Assembly (NCBI GenBank): GCA_914767715.1 | Contig: OU612070.1 | Span: forward strand, 1,817,501-1,877,500 | Direction of reading: 5' to 3' | Length of the DNA stretch: 60,000 nucleotides | Source: Membranipora membranacea | Lineage: Eukaryota; Bryozoa; Gymnolaemata; Cheilostomatida; Membraniporidae | Part shown: in pieces, positions 22,101 through 37,100 of the stretch | Position numbering within the stretch: position 1 is the stretch's first letter | How the letters are laid out: each line of letters opens with the position of its first letter | Made by a program: the position numbers and the translations under genes | The notes under the pieces: generated by a model | What the model was told of the DNA's origin: nothing | The model's input: only the letters and a program-made list of their open reading frames with translations | Databases searched by the model: none

Positions 22101-25100
22101 TGACACAACCCCAACAATCATTAATGATTTTATCCCCATCAATTCAGTAGTATCTTACCTATTTTTGTACCAGACCACAGATGGTTGCGGAGTACCATAT
22201 GAGTTACAGGGGAGGGATAAAGTCACCCCAGCGTTTCTTACAAACTGAGATCCAATTCCCTGAGGCCGCGTTATGTATGGAGCTACTTCTAAAATAAAAA
22301 AAAATGCAGTTCAGCAGTTTTATCGGATACAATGTTTCGTAAAATATGGTGGAAGCCAATCTGAGTTATCCTCCCTTAATATATGAGAAAATATCTACTG
22401 TGGTACTAGTGATCAAGTTTGCAGTTTAGGATCTGTAGATGAGAGGTATATCACAGAAAATTTAAGGATACGTTATCAACAAATGCAATATATGGTGATG
22501 AACAATTTTCGAACTTTCCGCCTAATATTCAAGCTTCAACCTTCTGTGGATGGTCAAACTTATCTCTTCTGACCCCAAACTGTGACCCTTAAACCTTAAA
22601 CATTATCTTGACATGACAATGTATGTTTGGATAAGCCGTAAAACGAACCAACCCACAGTTGGAAGCAACCTAGACCATGTTCGGTCCATTGCTCACGCCG
22701 CAGGCAAAAAGCCTGCGGCTTGACCAATGGAAGGGGAGCAACTGGAATGCAGGTAAATTGGAGAAAACTCGATCTAGAAGCAAACCATCAAAGGTAGAGT
22801 GGAAATTGGCTATTTGTATCTCAGAGGCGATCTGAGAGCAGATTGATCGAGTACAAAAGATTGCATACCTGGACAGTTGGATTGTCTGCTGTCGGCAGCG
22901 GCTGTCACTCCATCCAAACAGCAGCCATGTCGAGAGTCAGCACAATTAATATCCTCATCTATATCTCCTCCTGTCTCCATAGAATCCTCATCATCTACAG
23001 GAGGAATAGGGATGTGTTTGATATGAAACATTTCAAATAACTAACAGGAACAACTGTTAAGGCCAATATACTGTAAACACTGTATTCTCTCTGCATTAGA
23101 AGTGCAACCAGCAGACTCATGATTGTCTCGCTTCTTGTAGCAGATGAATCAGCGCCTTCACACCTGGATTAGCTTACGTGTCCAAACCACACCAGATCAA
23201 AAGATGTAACATTTCATTATCAACCACTATGCCTTCCCAGGGAAGGGCAAGGAACGGGAAAGTGATTCATAATGAAATTCTCCTACCATCAATCCTGGCC
23301 CAGTTTGAACACTTAAACTACACTAGGGGCTGTTGGGTAGATGGGGGTCAAGAGTCTGGGAGGGCTCAGACTCCTGGGATGTAAGTTGTTAATTGTAAAT
23401 ATATGATCTACACTAAGACAGGTTAATGGTTGTTCATCCAGCCGTAGGATGTGATATTGATTTGGGTTTTTTAAGCCTTCATGATCGATATATATAATTA
23501 CGTTCTGAACTGAATATTACCTGAGTTATTCTGGTCAGGGATGCACATTGGTTTGGAAGGTACACAGTCCGTATCAAACCTCTGACATCTAGTTCTTTGA
23601 ATGATACAGTGACTCCCAGGATTACAGACTATCGCCTCACACGGATCGACACATTTACAAGTCGGACAACCATTGAGATCATTCAGGTATCCATCCAGAC
23701 ATGTGTTCAGGCACACCGGTCTCGGACATAGTTCTACAAAATAAATTGGCCTGTCAAGAAAATAGCCAAAGATGGCCACATAGCCTTTTGTTTGTATATA
23801 ATTCAGCAGAACATGTTGTAGCTCGTAATTATTACAGGTTAGACTAACAGGGTGACATTTCTCATAATTATAAATATCTTGGATTATATATAAGTCACCA
23901 CAAACTCTTGGGGACTTTTATTGCAGCCAATCTCAACTTACGAAAAAAAGGAAATGTAGATTCCACACAAAAAATGCAGTCAGTTGGGTATATTCTTGAT
24001 GACAAATTTTCCAATACAAATAGCAAACAATGATAGGTGATATTAAAATCAGCGTGACACATAAAGATTCCAACTCACCATCATGATTAGAATCCCCATC
24101 TGTTGACATACATGTGGCTCTACACTGGGAGATCTTAGCAAATCTGTTTCCATTACCACCACAGCCTGAGTATATAAACTCTCTACATCTCGCTGAGTCA
24201 GAGTCATAGTAATAGCTAAGTAACCTGTCATCACATGTACCTCGGACTACGGGCTCCTTGCAGACAGATCTGTCCACTGCAGGTACAAACAAAGATGCTC
24301 GATAAGTAGCAAGTCTCAGGTCTTGTTGCAAGACTTGGAAAAACATACATCTAGGGTGGTGGGGGCCTGGAACACTGTTTCCTGTTCTCTATGTGATTGT
24401 TTACTGGTGCAAATTGTGCTGCACTTTTTGTCACTTATCGTGTATCTTGCACATTGGGTACGTTTCACATTGCGTAGTTGCACTTTGCGTATGTTGCACA
24501 CTGCGTATGTTGCACATTGTGTATGTTGCACATTGTGTATGTTGCACATTGTGAATGTTGTACATTGTGTATGTTTCACATCATGTCACACAATGTGTAC
24601 ATAATGTAAGCAGGGAGGGTGATGTAAGCATTACCTGAATAATTTGGACTAGGAGTTGTCTGGTCATATCCAATCATGTATCTCTCACAGGCCACTTCGC
24701 ACATTGCTCTGGTCTCATATCTGTTAGCATTTCCACCACATCCCGAGTACATGAACCGCACGCACTTAGAACTAACAGAGTCGTATGTATACATGGCTAC
24801 CTGCTCGAAACAGTCACCGCGTAATGCAGGCAGGGTACACACATCTGTAAGAAATAAAATTAATAGTTGAATAGTAGAACAATGAACAATAAGATAGCTA
24901 GGTAAGTAGGTGGCAGTTAATATCTAAAGTTTTCTCAACAGTTTTTGCACTGAATACTTTGTGTTTGAAGATGTCGTGCATAGAAGTCAGTCCTTGTACA
25001 TGCAGATAACAAATATTTCTCTTCGGCAAAAATTTGAGTACAATAAATTCAAGCTCTCAGCAGGAAAATTCAAGATATTCTATGACAATCATAATACTAG

Positions 25101-28100
25101 TTTCCAATCTAGTGAGCATCAACAACAAAAATTGATTGAACCTGCAACAAAGTTAATAACATCTCATTAATATAACGTGTATACATTTAGCAATATGTGT
25201 AATCACAATATAAATGAATCACTTACTCTGAATGGAACAGGTATCCGCACATTCATCACGTGTAGAGAACCTGTTATCTCCCCCACCACAGCCGAGGTAA
25301 GTAAACTGCTGGCAGGATCCTTCCCTCCTGTCATAAAACCACTGTGTGTGTGGTCTAATCTCAGAGCACCTGACACCTAGGTCACGAGTCAGCGAACACC
25401 GGTCTAGTAAAATATAAAATAGGGTAAAAACGACATTTACAGGCAAACAGGTTCAATAAACTGTAACTTTGTAAAGCTATCCAAATAAACCATGCATGAT
25501 TACCATAGAAAGTCTTACTTAATGTATGTTTTTTTCAGGATTACTTACTTGAAAAGAAAAAAAATCGCATAATACTACATAAAATTAAATTAGTTTCTAA
25601 AACTCCTACAAGTTTATAAGACTTACAAACTTCATCATCTCTGTAAACTTCTGGCTGAGTGGTCCCAGACTGAGATCCACATCTGTCTGAACAGTCAGTC
25701 TCACTAAGGAAGCGGTTACGATTACCCCCACAGCCTCCATATATAAACTGAACACAGGCTTTACGGTCCTGGCTGTAGGCCCAGCGAGGCATGTTAGCTA
25801 GGCACATTCCAGACTCTGTTGGCAAACTGCACAAGTCTGTAAAGTGAGAGAAACAGGTGGATACTATGTATTTAATGAGTGTTTTAAGTATTTGATTCAC
25901 TCAGAGGACTGGCTTGCTGTGTCCAGATGTAGAGGTACTAGTGCAATGTTTGGAGAATACTGCCCTAGTAATACTTAGTCAAATTTAACATCAGCAAATC
26001 ACCAACAAAGAGAAAGCAGTTGTAAGCGAAATGTAACCTCTGCTAAACGTGGATTGAGCACTTTAATCAGTCAGTATTTTACGACAAGCTAATTTACTTA
26101 CCTAGCTGAGCACTGCCTCTATCTGAGTTACACTTCTCCTCGCATTGCTGCAGTGTCAGATAGTTGTTACTGTTCCCTGAACATCCTCCGTATACAAACC
26201 TCTCACAGCGATAAGTGGCTGGGTTATAGTAATAACGAGGATATCTCCCGCTACAAGGCCCTGCATCTGGCTCGGCTAAACAAGCTACAAGTAATACAAC
26301 ATTCCATATACAGACAGCATCCAATTTTATTTGATCCCCAAATTTAAAAGGAAAGACTGAGCCAGGTTGGCCAGTTTCCTGGTAATACAAAGTAACTTTA
26401 TAGTGAAGTGGGAATATAGATGGATTAAGATTCATCTAAATGGAGGACTTGGTCTATTTATTGATGTTAAATTTTCTTACCAGTTACATGTCTATTTACC
26501 AATAAAAATATGTGGAACGGAACAACCAAATTAAATGTCTGTTATTTTTAAATTTGCCTATCAAAAGTTGAACAAAGGTAATGGGAGGCAATTTTAGTTG
26601 TTTCAAACTGAGATAAATCAAGCAGAGTACAAGGGCAGTATCTGATCTCTAGTTCATTTATCGGCTCTCATTGGATGCTTCGTGTCCAAATCAGTCAATC
26701 TGAGACACAACATCGGCTTAGGAAGCTGCGGGTTGATAGATCAGTAAGTGAGACTTATTTATCAGAGCAAACTTACCATCACTATCCAGTCTGCGTACAG
26801 CACATGTACTTGTACACTCTGACTTATCAGAGAACCTGTTAGCGTTACCCCCACATCCTGTGTATGTGAAGGCATCACAGAGTCCTGAGTCTGCATTGTA
26901 GTGATACGAGGCAATGTCTGCTGCACATGCTCCAATATCAACAGACAACAGACAAATATCTACAACACAAATCAATCATAAATTAGGTATCAGAAAATGG
27001 AGGAGCTAGTGTGATGTCTCCTATCAATGAAGGAAACGCAACTCAAAAAATTGGCTTGCTGTTATTTTCCAGAATATATGCAACGGAATATACCTAATTT
27101 TTGTTGTTCTTCGTATTCATCCCACTTGTTCATAGATCTTGGTCATGTCATAGATGAAACAAAATCTCTGCTTTTGTCGACAAATTGCTCATATGTTTGC
27201 TGTTTTTATACAGAACATATGCAACGGAATAAACCAAAGTTTTGGATTTGACTTACGCCAGATCGTATTTTTCAAAACCAGTTTCATGATGCAGCATCAT
27301 GTATTTGAATGAGATCACTGCGTTATCAAAGAAACCGTAAAATAGCAATAAATATAAATCACAAGTCTTCCACATTTCTACAAGGTCTTACCTTCCGGCA
27401 CTACACTCATATCCACACATCTTCTCGCACAGTCTGACTCTGACATGAAGTTATTTCTGTTACCGCGGCAACCACTATACTCAAACTGAACACATCTCTG
27501 TATCTCTGAGTCAAAGCGCCACCTGGAGATACCAGGGGCGGAGTTGGATTGCTGACATGCACCTCTGTCCTCAGGTGTAGAGCATGTCGATGCATAATCT
27601 ATAATAAAACGAGTTTAGTTGAATGACCCCGGCTATCCATTTCTAAACGCTTTCAATGGCATCCAAGGAAAAACAGAACCAAAACAGCGAAAATATTTTA
27701 AGACCTGGTAATTCTGGGAGCTGCTGGCCAATTCCTGAGTTGTACCTTGAGTAAAGGAAGGCGATCAGATTTTTGCGCAGCAGCTTGTCTTTCATTCTAT
27801 AGGAACTAATCTTTCAACAGCTTCTGGGAGTACAAGCCCTGTGCTCCCTTGTTAATGGGCTGTTCGGACAATTCAACATTGTAGCTATACATCCTTACTA
27901 TGGGCTATCAGACAGAACTTCTATCTATTTTCTTCATCTAAATGTTTCTGTTTCGATGATTGTAACAAATTCACTATCAGTACCTTGTTCATGTTCAGCA
28001 GCACAATTATCCTCACACTTTGCCTGACTGTCAAAGTTATTGGTATTGCCTTCACACCCGGAGTATATGAAAGGTTTACATAGGCCATCATTTGAGTCAT

Positions 28101-31100
28101 AAGAGTATCGGGTCAGCCTGTCAGAACAAGAACCTGATTGTGTCGGCAGCATACAACTATCTGAAAACAGAACAAAATCATTCATTATCATGGTGAGCTA
28201 CCAAACGAGTGCTCGTAAGCCCCAGGATAGAGGTTTTTATTGGCCTTCATGCAGGGCAGGGTAGGGTAAGGCAGGGCAGGGCGGGGCAAATCTGTAGGGT
28301 AGGGTAGGGCAGGGCAGGGCAGGGCAGGGCAGGGCAGGGCAGGGCAGGGCAGGGCAGGGCAGGGCAGGGCAGGGCAGGGCAGGGCAGGGCAGGGCAGGGC
28401 AGGGCATATCTTTAGTTTCAAAATTCGGGATGCTCAACCACAAAATTTGACCAAGATGGCAAAGTCTGCTTTGATATAAGATCATACAATTTCTAATTTT
28501 CACAATCCAATCCATTTTGCCATCAAATTAATGATTATTTACAGTGAAGCACTAACCATACTCAAAGTCTGTCAGTTTTTCATCGGTGCTCATATCAGAG
28601 CAGGTGCCCTCACACTCCTGCAGGCTTTTGAATCTGTTTCTGTTGCCTCCACAGCCGCCATAAGTGAAGGGACGACAGGTGCCTGTCTCAGTATCATAAG
28701 CATATCTCATAATCTGAGCGTAGCAGTCACCACTCTCTGCAGGCATGCTGCAGATATCTGTGTGAGAAAAAGAACCTCAGTCATTACCAAAATAAAACCT
28801 TAGCCGACTTTCAAATATCATATAGTGCAGCCAGCAGCAATAGGCAACACATATGGTAACATTCATTGCATCATCTATCCAAGTAAATAAATACATAAAA
28901 CACAAAATGGTCTTGCAGGCAAAATTTATCATGGCTGACAAAATCTTTCTGAATATCCGGGACAAGTATTCAATGTTTAGCAATGTGTATTAAGAAGAAC
29001 AAATGGCGAGAATTTCTAATGGATCTCTTTAGGATATCTACTGCTATGCAGGAGAGGTTTTCAGCTAATTTAGAATTAAGTTGACTTGGGAGATGTGGGG
29101 TTGGATATCTGATGCCACTGACCTTGCTTGCTGATCTGTGACATGTGCTGACACTGACTTTGACAGGCTTGTTGAGAGGAGAATATGTTATTATTTCCTC
29201 CACAACCACCATAATAGAACTGTGAGCAGGTACCCTTAGATTGATCAAAGTACCAAGAGGGAATCATGGAGAAACATGGACCAGTATCCTTCTCAAGAAT
29301 ACATACATCTATAAAACGAAATTTACAAAATTAGATAAATGACTGATTGCAGCTTGTGATATCTATATGAGTTGCCTCCTTTCTAGTTATGGCAAGATAA
29401 CTCAGCAAATATCTCAATTAAATGGTTATTGGTTATTGAAAGAGTCCATTGCTGCCATTATCAGAGGGCACTTTTGGTGATTCATCCGTTTTATCCGTTT
29501 GATTGCCGTCAAAGTTTGGGTGATGACAGCATATATGGATCAGTTGATGTAACCATATAATTCATAATGTTAAACAAATGAATTGACATTGAGATGAAAA
29601 TAATGTGTGAAGGGACACCAACCTTTTTCATTGCTGTTGACACACTTCATGTTACAATCATCTTGTGTGGCAAATCTGTTCTCGTTACCCTGACAACCAG
29701 AATAAACAAACTCCTCACACCGGCCTGAGCGGCGATCATACCACCATCTTCTGAAGCGTCCGCGACACGAGCCCTCTACTTTAGGCTGACTACACGTATC
29801 TGTAATATTTCAATTGTTAGATTTATAGTCAGTATATAAAAGTGCAAATTTTGAAGTATCCCACAATGCAATCTTCTGGAATTTCCAGTTTACTGCTAAC
29901 ATATAAGATGTTAAGATGGTATTTGTAATCTCTTTACTGATCAATTGCTTCATACATGCACAATGATGTATATAATTATTGACAATTATACTGCACAACC
30001 TCCCGTAAAAAGGAAGCACAGATAAAAAACTTGGTACTACATAAGGCAAATGGTTCTTCAGTGTTGAACGTACGTTCATCATTAAGCGAGACAGGTAAGA
30101 AACTATATAATATGATTCATGGTAAATTGTATACATATCATATATACATATATGATATATACATATACGATATATATATATATATATATATATATGATAT
30201 ATTATATAATCTCACCTATGTCAGCAGAGTCGGACTGGCAGAGTTGTTTGCAGCCGTTCTCAGATTCAAAGTTATTATCATTTCCTACACATCCACCATA
30301 CTCAAACTGCTGACATGTACTAGACTCAGAGTCAAAGTGCCACCTCGTTACAGGGTTAGAGCAGCGCCCCCGCACCGCAGGCAAGTAACAAGCCGCTGTA
30401 AAGTAAGGTTCAAACTGTTTGCAAGGCAGTCTAGTTTTAGGGTTTAGATGGACTAAGGAGGTATTTATGTGAGCCTAGGATGGATCTTAGCATTTCACAA
30501 ATGGCATACGATTCCTTGATTATGGCCAGATGATGATATAACTAATGTTAATGAGAAAGCAGCGTCTCAGACAGCAACCAATGTTTCTTCAACTGAATAC
30601 ACAATGATAATTGTTAGCTGCACTTTATTGTAGCCCATAGAGACAACTCATTCCTAACACAGACTAAGAATGGCCAATATGCTATATGCAAGCATCATGT
30701 ATGACAAGCAAAGTTTTGGATGACAGGGATACACACCTTTAGCAGGAGGTCTGACACACACAGTCTCACAATGATCTCTAGAGGAGAATCTGTTAGTGTT
30801 TCCCTCGCAGCCGCCGTACCAGAATCTACGACATGATCCGCTGGAGATATCATAGTACCAGTTTACAGTGTAATTAGAACAGGTACCTGTCTCACTGGGC
30901 AGAGCACAAGAGGCTGTCAATATAATAAATAATTATGAATTTGGTTCTATTATAGTGCAGACACTTACAATCTGCATACTGATATGAGGTAAAGTAATTT
31001 GTATTGTGCGTGCGAAAATTGCCTTTGAAAATGTTTAGCAAGATATTGAACACAGTCATCATGCAAAACTATCAATACCTCTCATGTAGGTAGGGAGTAG

Positions 31101-34100
31101 TATCTCTCCAATTCTAACTTATCAGAGAAACTAGCCACACATTCATGAATCATTAGTTGAGAATACTTATCAACAGTGACACTTACCTGCAAGTGCCCTG
31201 AGATCCTGACATATTCTCATACCGTCATCATCTGTTTTACACGTGATATCATCCAATGATTCTGTATTGGTCTCCTGAAATAAAGCATCAGTAAAGACTG
31301 GAGACTGGTTTATTTCAAAGTTAAGTATATCGACAAACCATTTTACCAGTAACTGGATATATCAGGTATTGGTATTGTCCTGGAATTTATTTATTTGTGT
31401 CAACTTCATGCGACAATAAAGCATATGACATATCGTACCAATGGTATGACATATCGTACCATTATTCTATGTCAAGCACTAGAGTTATACTATATCTTAC
31501 CTCCAAAGTTTCACCACAACCCTCAAAGTTGTCTCCCTGAGCGACAGTAAGACCATCAGGACAGCAGCCGTGTCTACTGATATCACATGGCTGAGGATCG
31601 TTAGAGCAGCCTAAGTAATCAGGTCCACTGGCTATAGTCACTCCATCACTGCAACACTGCCAGCGGGTGGACTCACAGCCAACCAACATTCCAGGGCAAC
31701 CAAGATTATCAGGTCCTGAGGCTGAGGTTGTGCCATCATCACAACAACCATATCTGAACGAGAAAAAATGCAATGGGAAGTTCCAAACGGGTTTCAAACA
31801 TGTCTAGAGAAAGGAAAATTGCGGTCATATTCACAGAATATTATTTCAAGCATGATAATTAGTTCCACGCTGGCTAAAAGTGCAAGCTTTTCTACCCCAA
31901 CGGCATACTAAAGGTTTCAAAGACCAATTTGCGCATTTCGCACTATACATAATATGAATTAATCCAAATGTGCTCAAGTTAAAATTGATACCATCAGCCA
32001 TTTGAAAATTTTAGGACCCGAGGCTAAATTTAGATAGCTTATTTGGCCTTCACAGAGACGATCTACAAACAGTGAGACCAAATACCACCCACCTGGATTG
32101 TTGACATGCTGGCGATATGACCTCACATCCTCTCTCATCACACTCTATTCCTGTCAGCTCTGTCAAATATAACAACATCAGAGCTTAGGTTTAATGTTAA
32201 AAGGATAAAATTGTCGTGGATAAAACTATAATGGTAGATAAAATTAAATAAAATTACTGCTGACTGCTTTGATAAGATTTCAAACTTCCTACCTTCCGGA
32301 TCATATCGGTAGTAGTTTGATGTCTCCGTCCTGCCGGTATTAGTGACTCCAGTAATATAGAAGTAATATATCGTCCCTCTCTTCAGAGCCAGAGTATATC
32401 TGGTATCAGCTAGTGGTATAATACGCCACTGATTCAGCTGTGCTGAGGCCTCATCAGTAAATCTGTGGGAAAAATAGTATAAGGTGAGAGGTGGCCCAAA
32501 GTGACAACCCTTCTGGATTAACTGTAGGAGGTGACAGGTGCCCCAAAGAGAAGCCCTACTGGAATGAACGGAATGACTCACTGCCTTTGTCCCAGCGTCA
32601 ACTGGTGGTAACAGTAAAATTAGCATCACTCGTTTTACTAGAAAAAATTTTCAAATGGGAGGGAAACGAAGTAACTCATCCATCAAAGCAGGGAGAAGTT
32701 GCCATCTTGGTGTTTCATTTTATATGTTGGTAATTTTGATAATGTTTACTTGAGGAAAATAAGCCAATTAATATACCAATCTAGCCGAATAAGTGAGATG
32801 TAACAAAAAACAGAAATAAATGTGAAATGACATACCCAATTTCATATGAAGTTATAACCTGATCTGTATCAGGAGGACTCCACGAGAGCCTAATACCAAC
32901 TCTGTCAGCAGCCACAGCAGTTCTCTCTACTTTGAAATCTTGAGGGGGTGGGATTATATCCTCTTTGCTCTCTGATGCGGTGGTTTGTTCAGTAGAGGGA
33001 GTTTTTGATGTTTGTTTGGTTTTAACTTCACACCCTCTCTCATCACATTCCATTCCTGTCGTTTCTGTGAAAAATCAGAGGATCATAGCTTTAAAAATTG
33101 ATCAATGTAAGTGCAAAAAGCGTATTCCCATTCATGATTGTGTTGATTCAGGTTTACACCTGTGAATGTCGAAATAAAATTATCTCAGTCAGCGTGAAAG
33201 TGAGTGTACAACGTAGACCTAGTTACGTCATTGAAACTCGCTCTTTATTTTCTGACATACTGGAGCAGGCTTTGGAGTGTCTGGCATCCAAAAGAAAAAT
33301 ATCAGACACCTAAACTTACCTTCAGGATTATATTGATAGAAGTTAGATGACTCCGTCAAGCCAGCATCAGTAACTCCGGTGATATAGAAGTAATAAGTGG
33401 TTCCTCTATCCAAAAATGAGTCATAGCTTGTGTCTGATACCGTAATCTGCTGCCACTCATTGAGCTGAGCAGAGCTTTCATCTGTGAATCTGGAGTGTTG
33501 AGCGTAATTGTGATGATTGCAATTCTTGATGGTATTTAGCATGCACCCAAAACTGACTAAGTTAATATACTCTTGATATAGAGAATATGGATGTGATTAC
33601 AAATTTTCATCGGATTCTGAGTTGCGCTTATTCACACACTGAGAGTTCGCTAAATGTTAACTCTACAATCCATTATAATACGTCTGTAACTTTTTCAGCG
33701 CAGGATTAAAGAAAAAATTTAAATTAGTGATATTATGTACACTCAAGAGATCAACAAATTCTTAGCCAGGCTGCTTAGATCAGTCAGATAATATCCATCC
33801 TCTAGGGTATTTTAGATGCAAGAGACAGAATCCCAGCCAGTCACCAATCTTCTGATACAAGAAAGATATATATATATATATATACTGTTATGTTTTGTAG
33901 TACCCATGAGCAATCTATGGAATCTAAGAGTTAGAGAAAACAACAACAATGACACACATACTTGAGTTCATAGGAAGTGATAGTTTGATTTGTATCTGGA
34001 GGACTCCATGAGAGCCTAACTCTGACTCTATCACCCTCCACACTTGTCCGCTCTATGGTGAAGTCTTGAGGCGCTGGGATTATCTCATCTTTGTTTGCTG

Positions 34101-37100
34101 AGGTAGTTGTCTCCCCAGAAGTAGAGGCTGTAGTTGTTGAGATGAATTCACAACCCCTCTCATCACACTCACTACCAGACAGCTCTGTCAAATAAAAAAA
34201 CATAACAGCTTTACAACTTAGTCAACTATTGTAGTACAATCAAATGTTTTTAGTACAAAAGAAGAAAAGAATTTGAGTGATATGCAGACTTGATCACTGG
34301 TCGAAGTCTGCATGCCATCTAAATACTTGATGACCTCAACTATTTTATAGTTCATATTACTGTTTTTCTTTCATGACTGCACATCTGGATGACAAGGATT
34401 GATCAAAATTCTCAGATTCATCATCCACCTGATAGTCTTGGCCTGTGGCACCATGTCCCAGCTATCAATGAACTGGCTGTGATAAGGCTAGTCACAGCAT
34501 GTCCTCTGTCCCCATAACCTATCCACATGGAGTACTCTCAGTTTGCAGTTGAGGCTTGATGAGACCTATCGCCCTACCCCTACCTTCAGGATCATATTTG
34601 TAGAAGTTGGAAGCGTCCGTCTTCCTAGAAGCAGTAACACCAGTGATAAAGAAGTAGTACACCGTTCCTCTATCCAATGTGAGGTCATAGTTAGTAGGAT
34701 AACTAGTGACTGATATAAAGTCCCACTGACTGGGCTCAGCTGAGTCCTCCTCCTGAAATCTGTAGGATAAGAGAGTAGACATCAAGTCGACAGGGAAGAA
34801 AATTTAGCGTACAACACATCCTTAACAAATAAATTTTTTGGAAATCAATAACGAGTATAACTCGCTTAGTGAGCATGAGATAAATGGCCCTATATGATAT
34901 GTGCTGAAATACTAAAATATTCTGTGTACTCGTCATCTGACTGACTCATGGAAAGACATGTGACAGCATGGAAAGACATGCTGACAAGCTGGAAAGACAG
35001 CTAAAAACACATTATAAGGGGTCCCAGCAATGGGCCATGTAAGGCCAACAACCCTAACACGTACGCTGTGTTGCATAGGGTGGCAATGGTGGAGTGGAAT
35101 GAGCTATGGGACAAGAGAACACAATTCTGAGTAGTGAATAGCAGGTATGCTAATTAGCGCCATCAACCCCATTACTTTTTGGGGATGGTGAGATGGCGCA
35201 ATCGGTTAGCTCGCTTGCTATTCACTGCCAGGTGATTTATGCTGCAAGAGTTGTGGGTTCGAATCCCATTGGGGGAGCTTTCAAGGTTGATTGTTCCAGC
35301 CCCCAGCAACCTCGCGTGTATACCTCTTCTGTGCTGAAATTGCATGCAATTAAGAACCAAAGTAAGCACTGGTACTTTTAGTAAGTGCATGTACAATGAT
35401 CTTACAACTCCAAAATCAGTAGGCTCAGCATATTACAGTATTGTCAATAAGGACAGCGCCTTGTTGTATTGCTTTAAAAAATAAGGAGTACAAAACAAGC
35501 ACTATAGCTATATCTAAGATATGACAGGCGATAAATGATTTATGAACCTACACTGATTAGGCAATTCTATGTCCAGCAATTTGATTGATGAAATTATAAA
35601 ATACCAAAGACTTACAGTATCTCATAAGAAGTGATAGTTTGATTTGTATCTGGAGGACTCCATGAGAGCCTAACTCTGACTCTATCTCCCTCCACGCTGG
35701 TCCTCTCTATGGTGAAGTCTTGAGGTGCTGGGATTATCTCCTCCTGGCTTATAGAGGTAGTGGTCTCATCAGAAGTAGCGGCCGTAGACGATGAGATGAC
35801 CTCACAACCTCTCTCATCACATTCTGATCCAAACAAATCTGCAAAAATCATTACATATAATAATACTAGTTCTATAGCATATAAGATATGCGGATCTAAA
35901 TCTTTTGATCTTCGAGCCAAACAACTTTCATATTGCAGACCATATTTATATGCGAACCTGTGATTTGAAGGCCAAACACTATGACACAGTGACAATATTA
36001 GACTTTGACAAGATGACAATGCCATAGTGTGAAACAATGAAACACAAACCTACCTTCTGGATTATATTGGTAGTAGTTTGATGTCTCTGTCCTGTGGGTA
36101 TCGGTAAACCCAGTTATATAGAAGTAATAAGTCATCCCTCTCCTCAATTCTAGTGGATAGCTAGTCCCTTCTAGTGATATCAAACGCCATTGTTCTAGCT
36201 GAACAGAGCTCTCATCAGAAAATCTGTTGGCAGAAAAGTCATTAAAACTGTCAAAAAGCACATGATAATGAAAGGGGGGGGGGAGGGGGGGGGGGTAAGG
36301 CAAACTCCAGCCCTCTCTTTACTCCTGCCTCAAAGGAATAGATATAAGCTTGTTATGAAGTTACCTTATGTAAGCTAGAAACAATCCTTACCATCTGAAG
36401 TGGGAGTCTATTTGTGGTGGAGTAAATGTTAGCTTGCCATAAATTGTGCAAAAGGGCAAACTTTTCTTCCCTTATTTATAATCCTCCAGGCTTGTTTTTC
36501 TGCAGATAGAGGCAAACTGACCTGACTTCATAAGAAGTGATGAGTTGTTCAGTATCTGGAGGACTCCATGAGAGTCTAACTCTGACTGTATCATCAGCCA
36601 CAGCAGTTCTCTCAATGGTGAAGTCTTTAGGGGCTTGGATTGCCTCAGTAGATGGCACTGTAGCTGTGACTGCGGTAGTAAGGGGTGTAGAAGAACTTGC
36701 AGTCACGTCAGTCTCCATCTTTGTTGTTGAATCAAACATTGTTGATTCCGCGAACATAGTGGATTTAGGGAAGTGTGTCGTTGTTTGAAATATTATTACA
36801 CAGCCTTGCTTGTTATGACCAGTAGCTGATGTTAGCCCGTCGTCACAGCAGCCGTATGGAGACGACTCACAGTCTCCAAGATCAGGAGGCAGAGGTGTTG
36901 TTGACATATCGGTATCTGTGAGTGACAAAAAGGTTTATGTTCAATGTTTTTTTAAGGTTATACTCATACTCATACTCAGGCAATTTCTTGCAGTGGGTAT
37001 AATTAGGAGCAGTGTTGGATGCGATAAGAACTGCCTTTTCATGTTATGATATAATGACTGACCTGGAAATGTGACTGTAGCTGACGGCGGGCTCCTGAAG

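Noticed and set aside
24316-24604. Cys/His-rich frames on both strands
   Set aside because: They are produced by the 15-bp tandem repeat; the real Kunitz exons lie on either side.
28188-28515. Pro/Ala/Leu/Cys-rich minus-strand frames
   Set aside because: They are translations of the (AGGGC)n array in an intron.
29810-30447. Plus- and minus-strand frames over the (TA)n region
   Set aside because: Tyr/Ile runs come from the microsatellite; the true exons there are Kunitz exons on the minus strand.
35181-35275. Functional tRNA gene
   Set aside because: The B box is perfect, but the acceptor stem does not pair and the anticodon arm is disrupted; a SINE head fits better.
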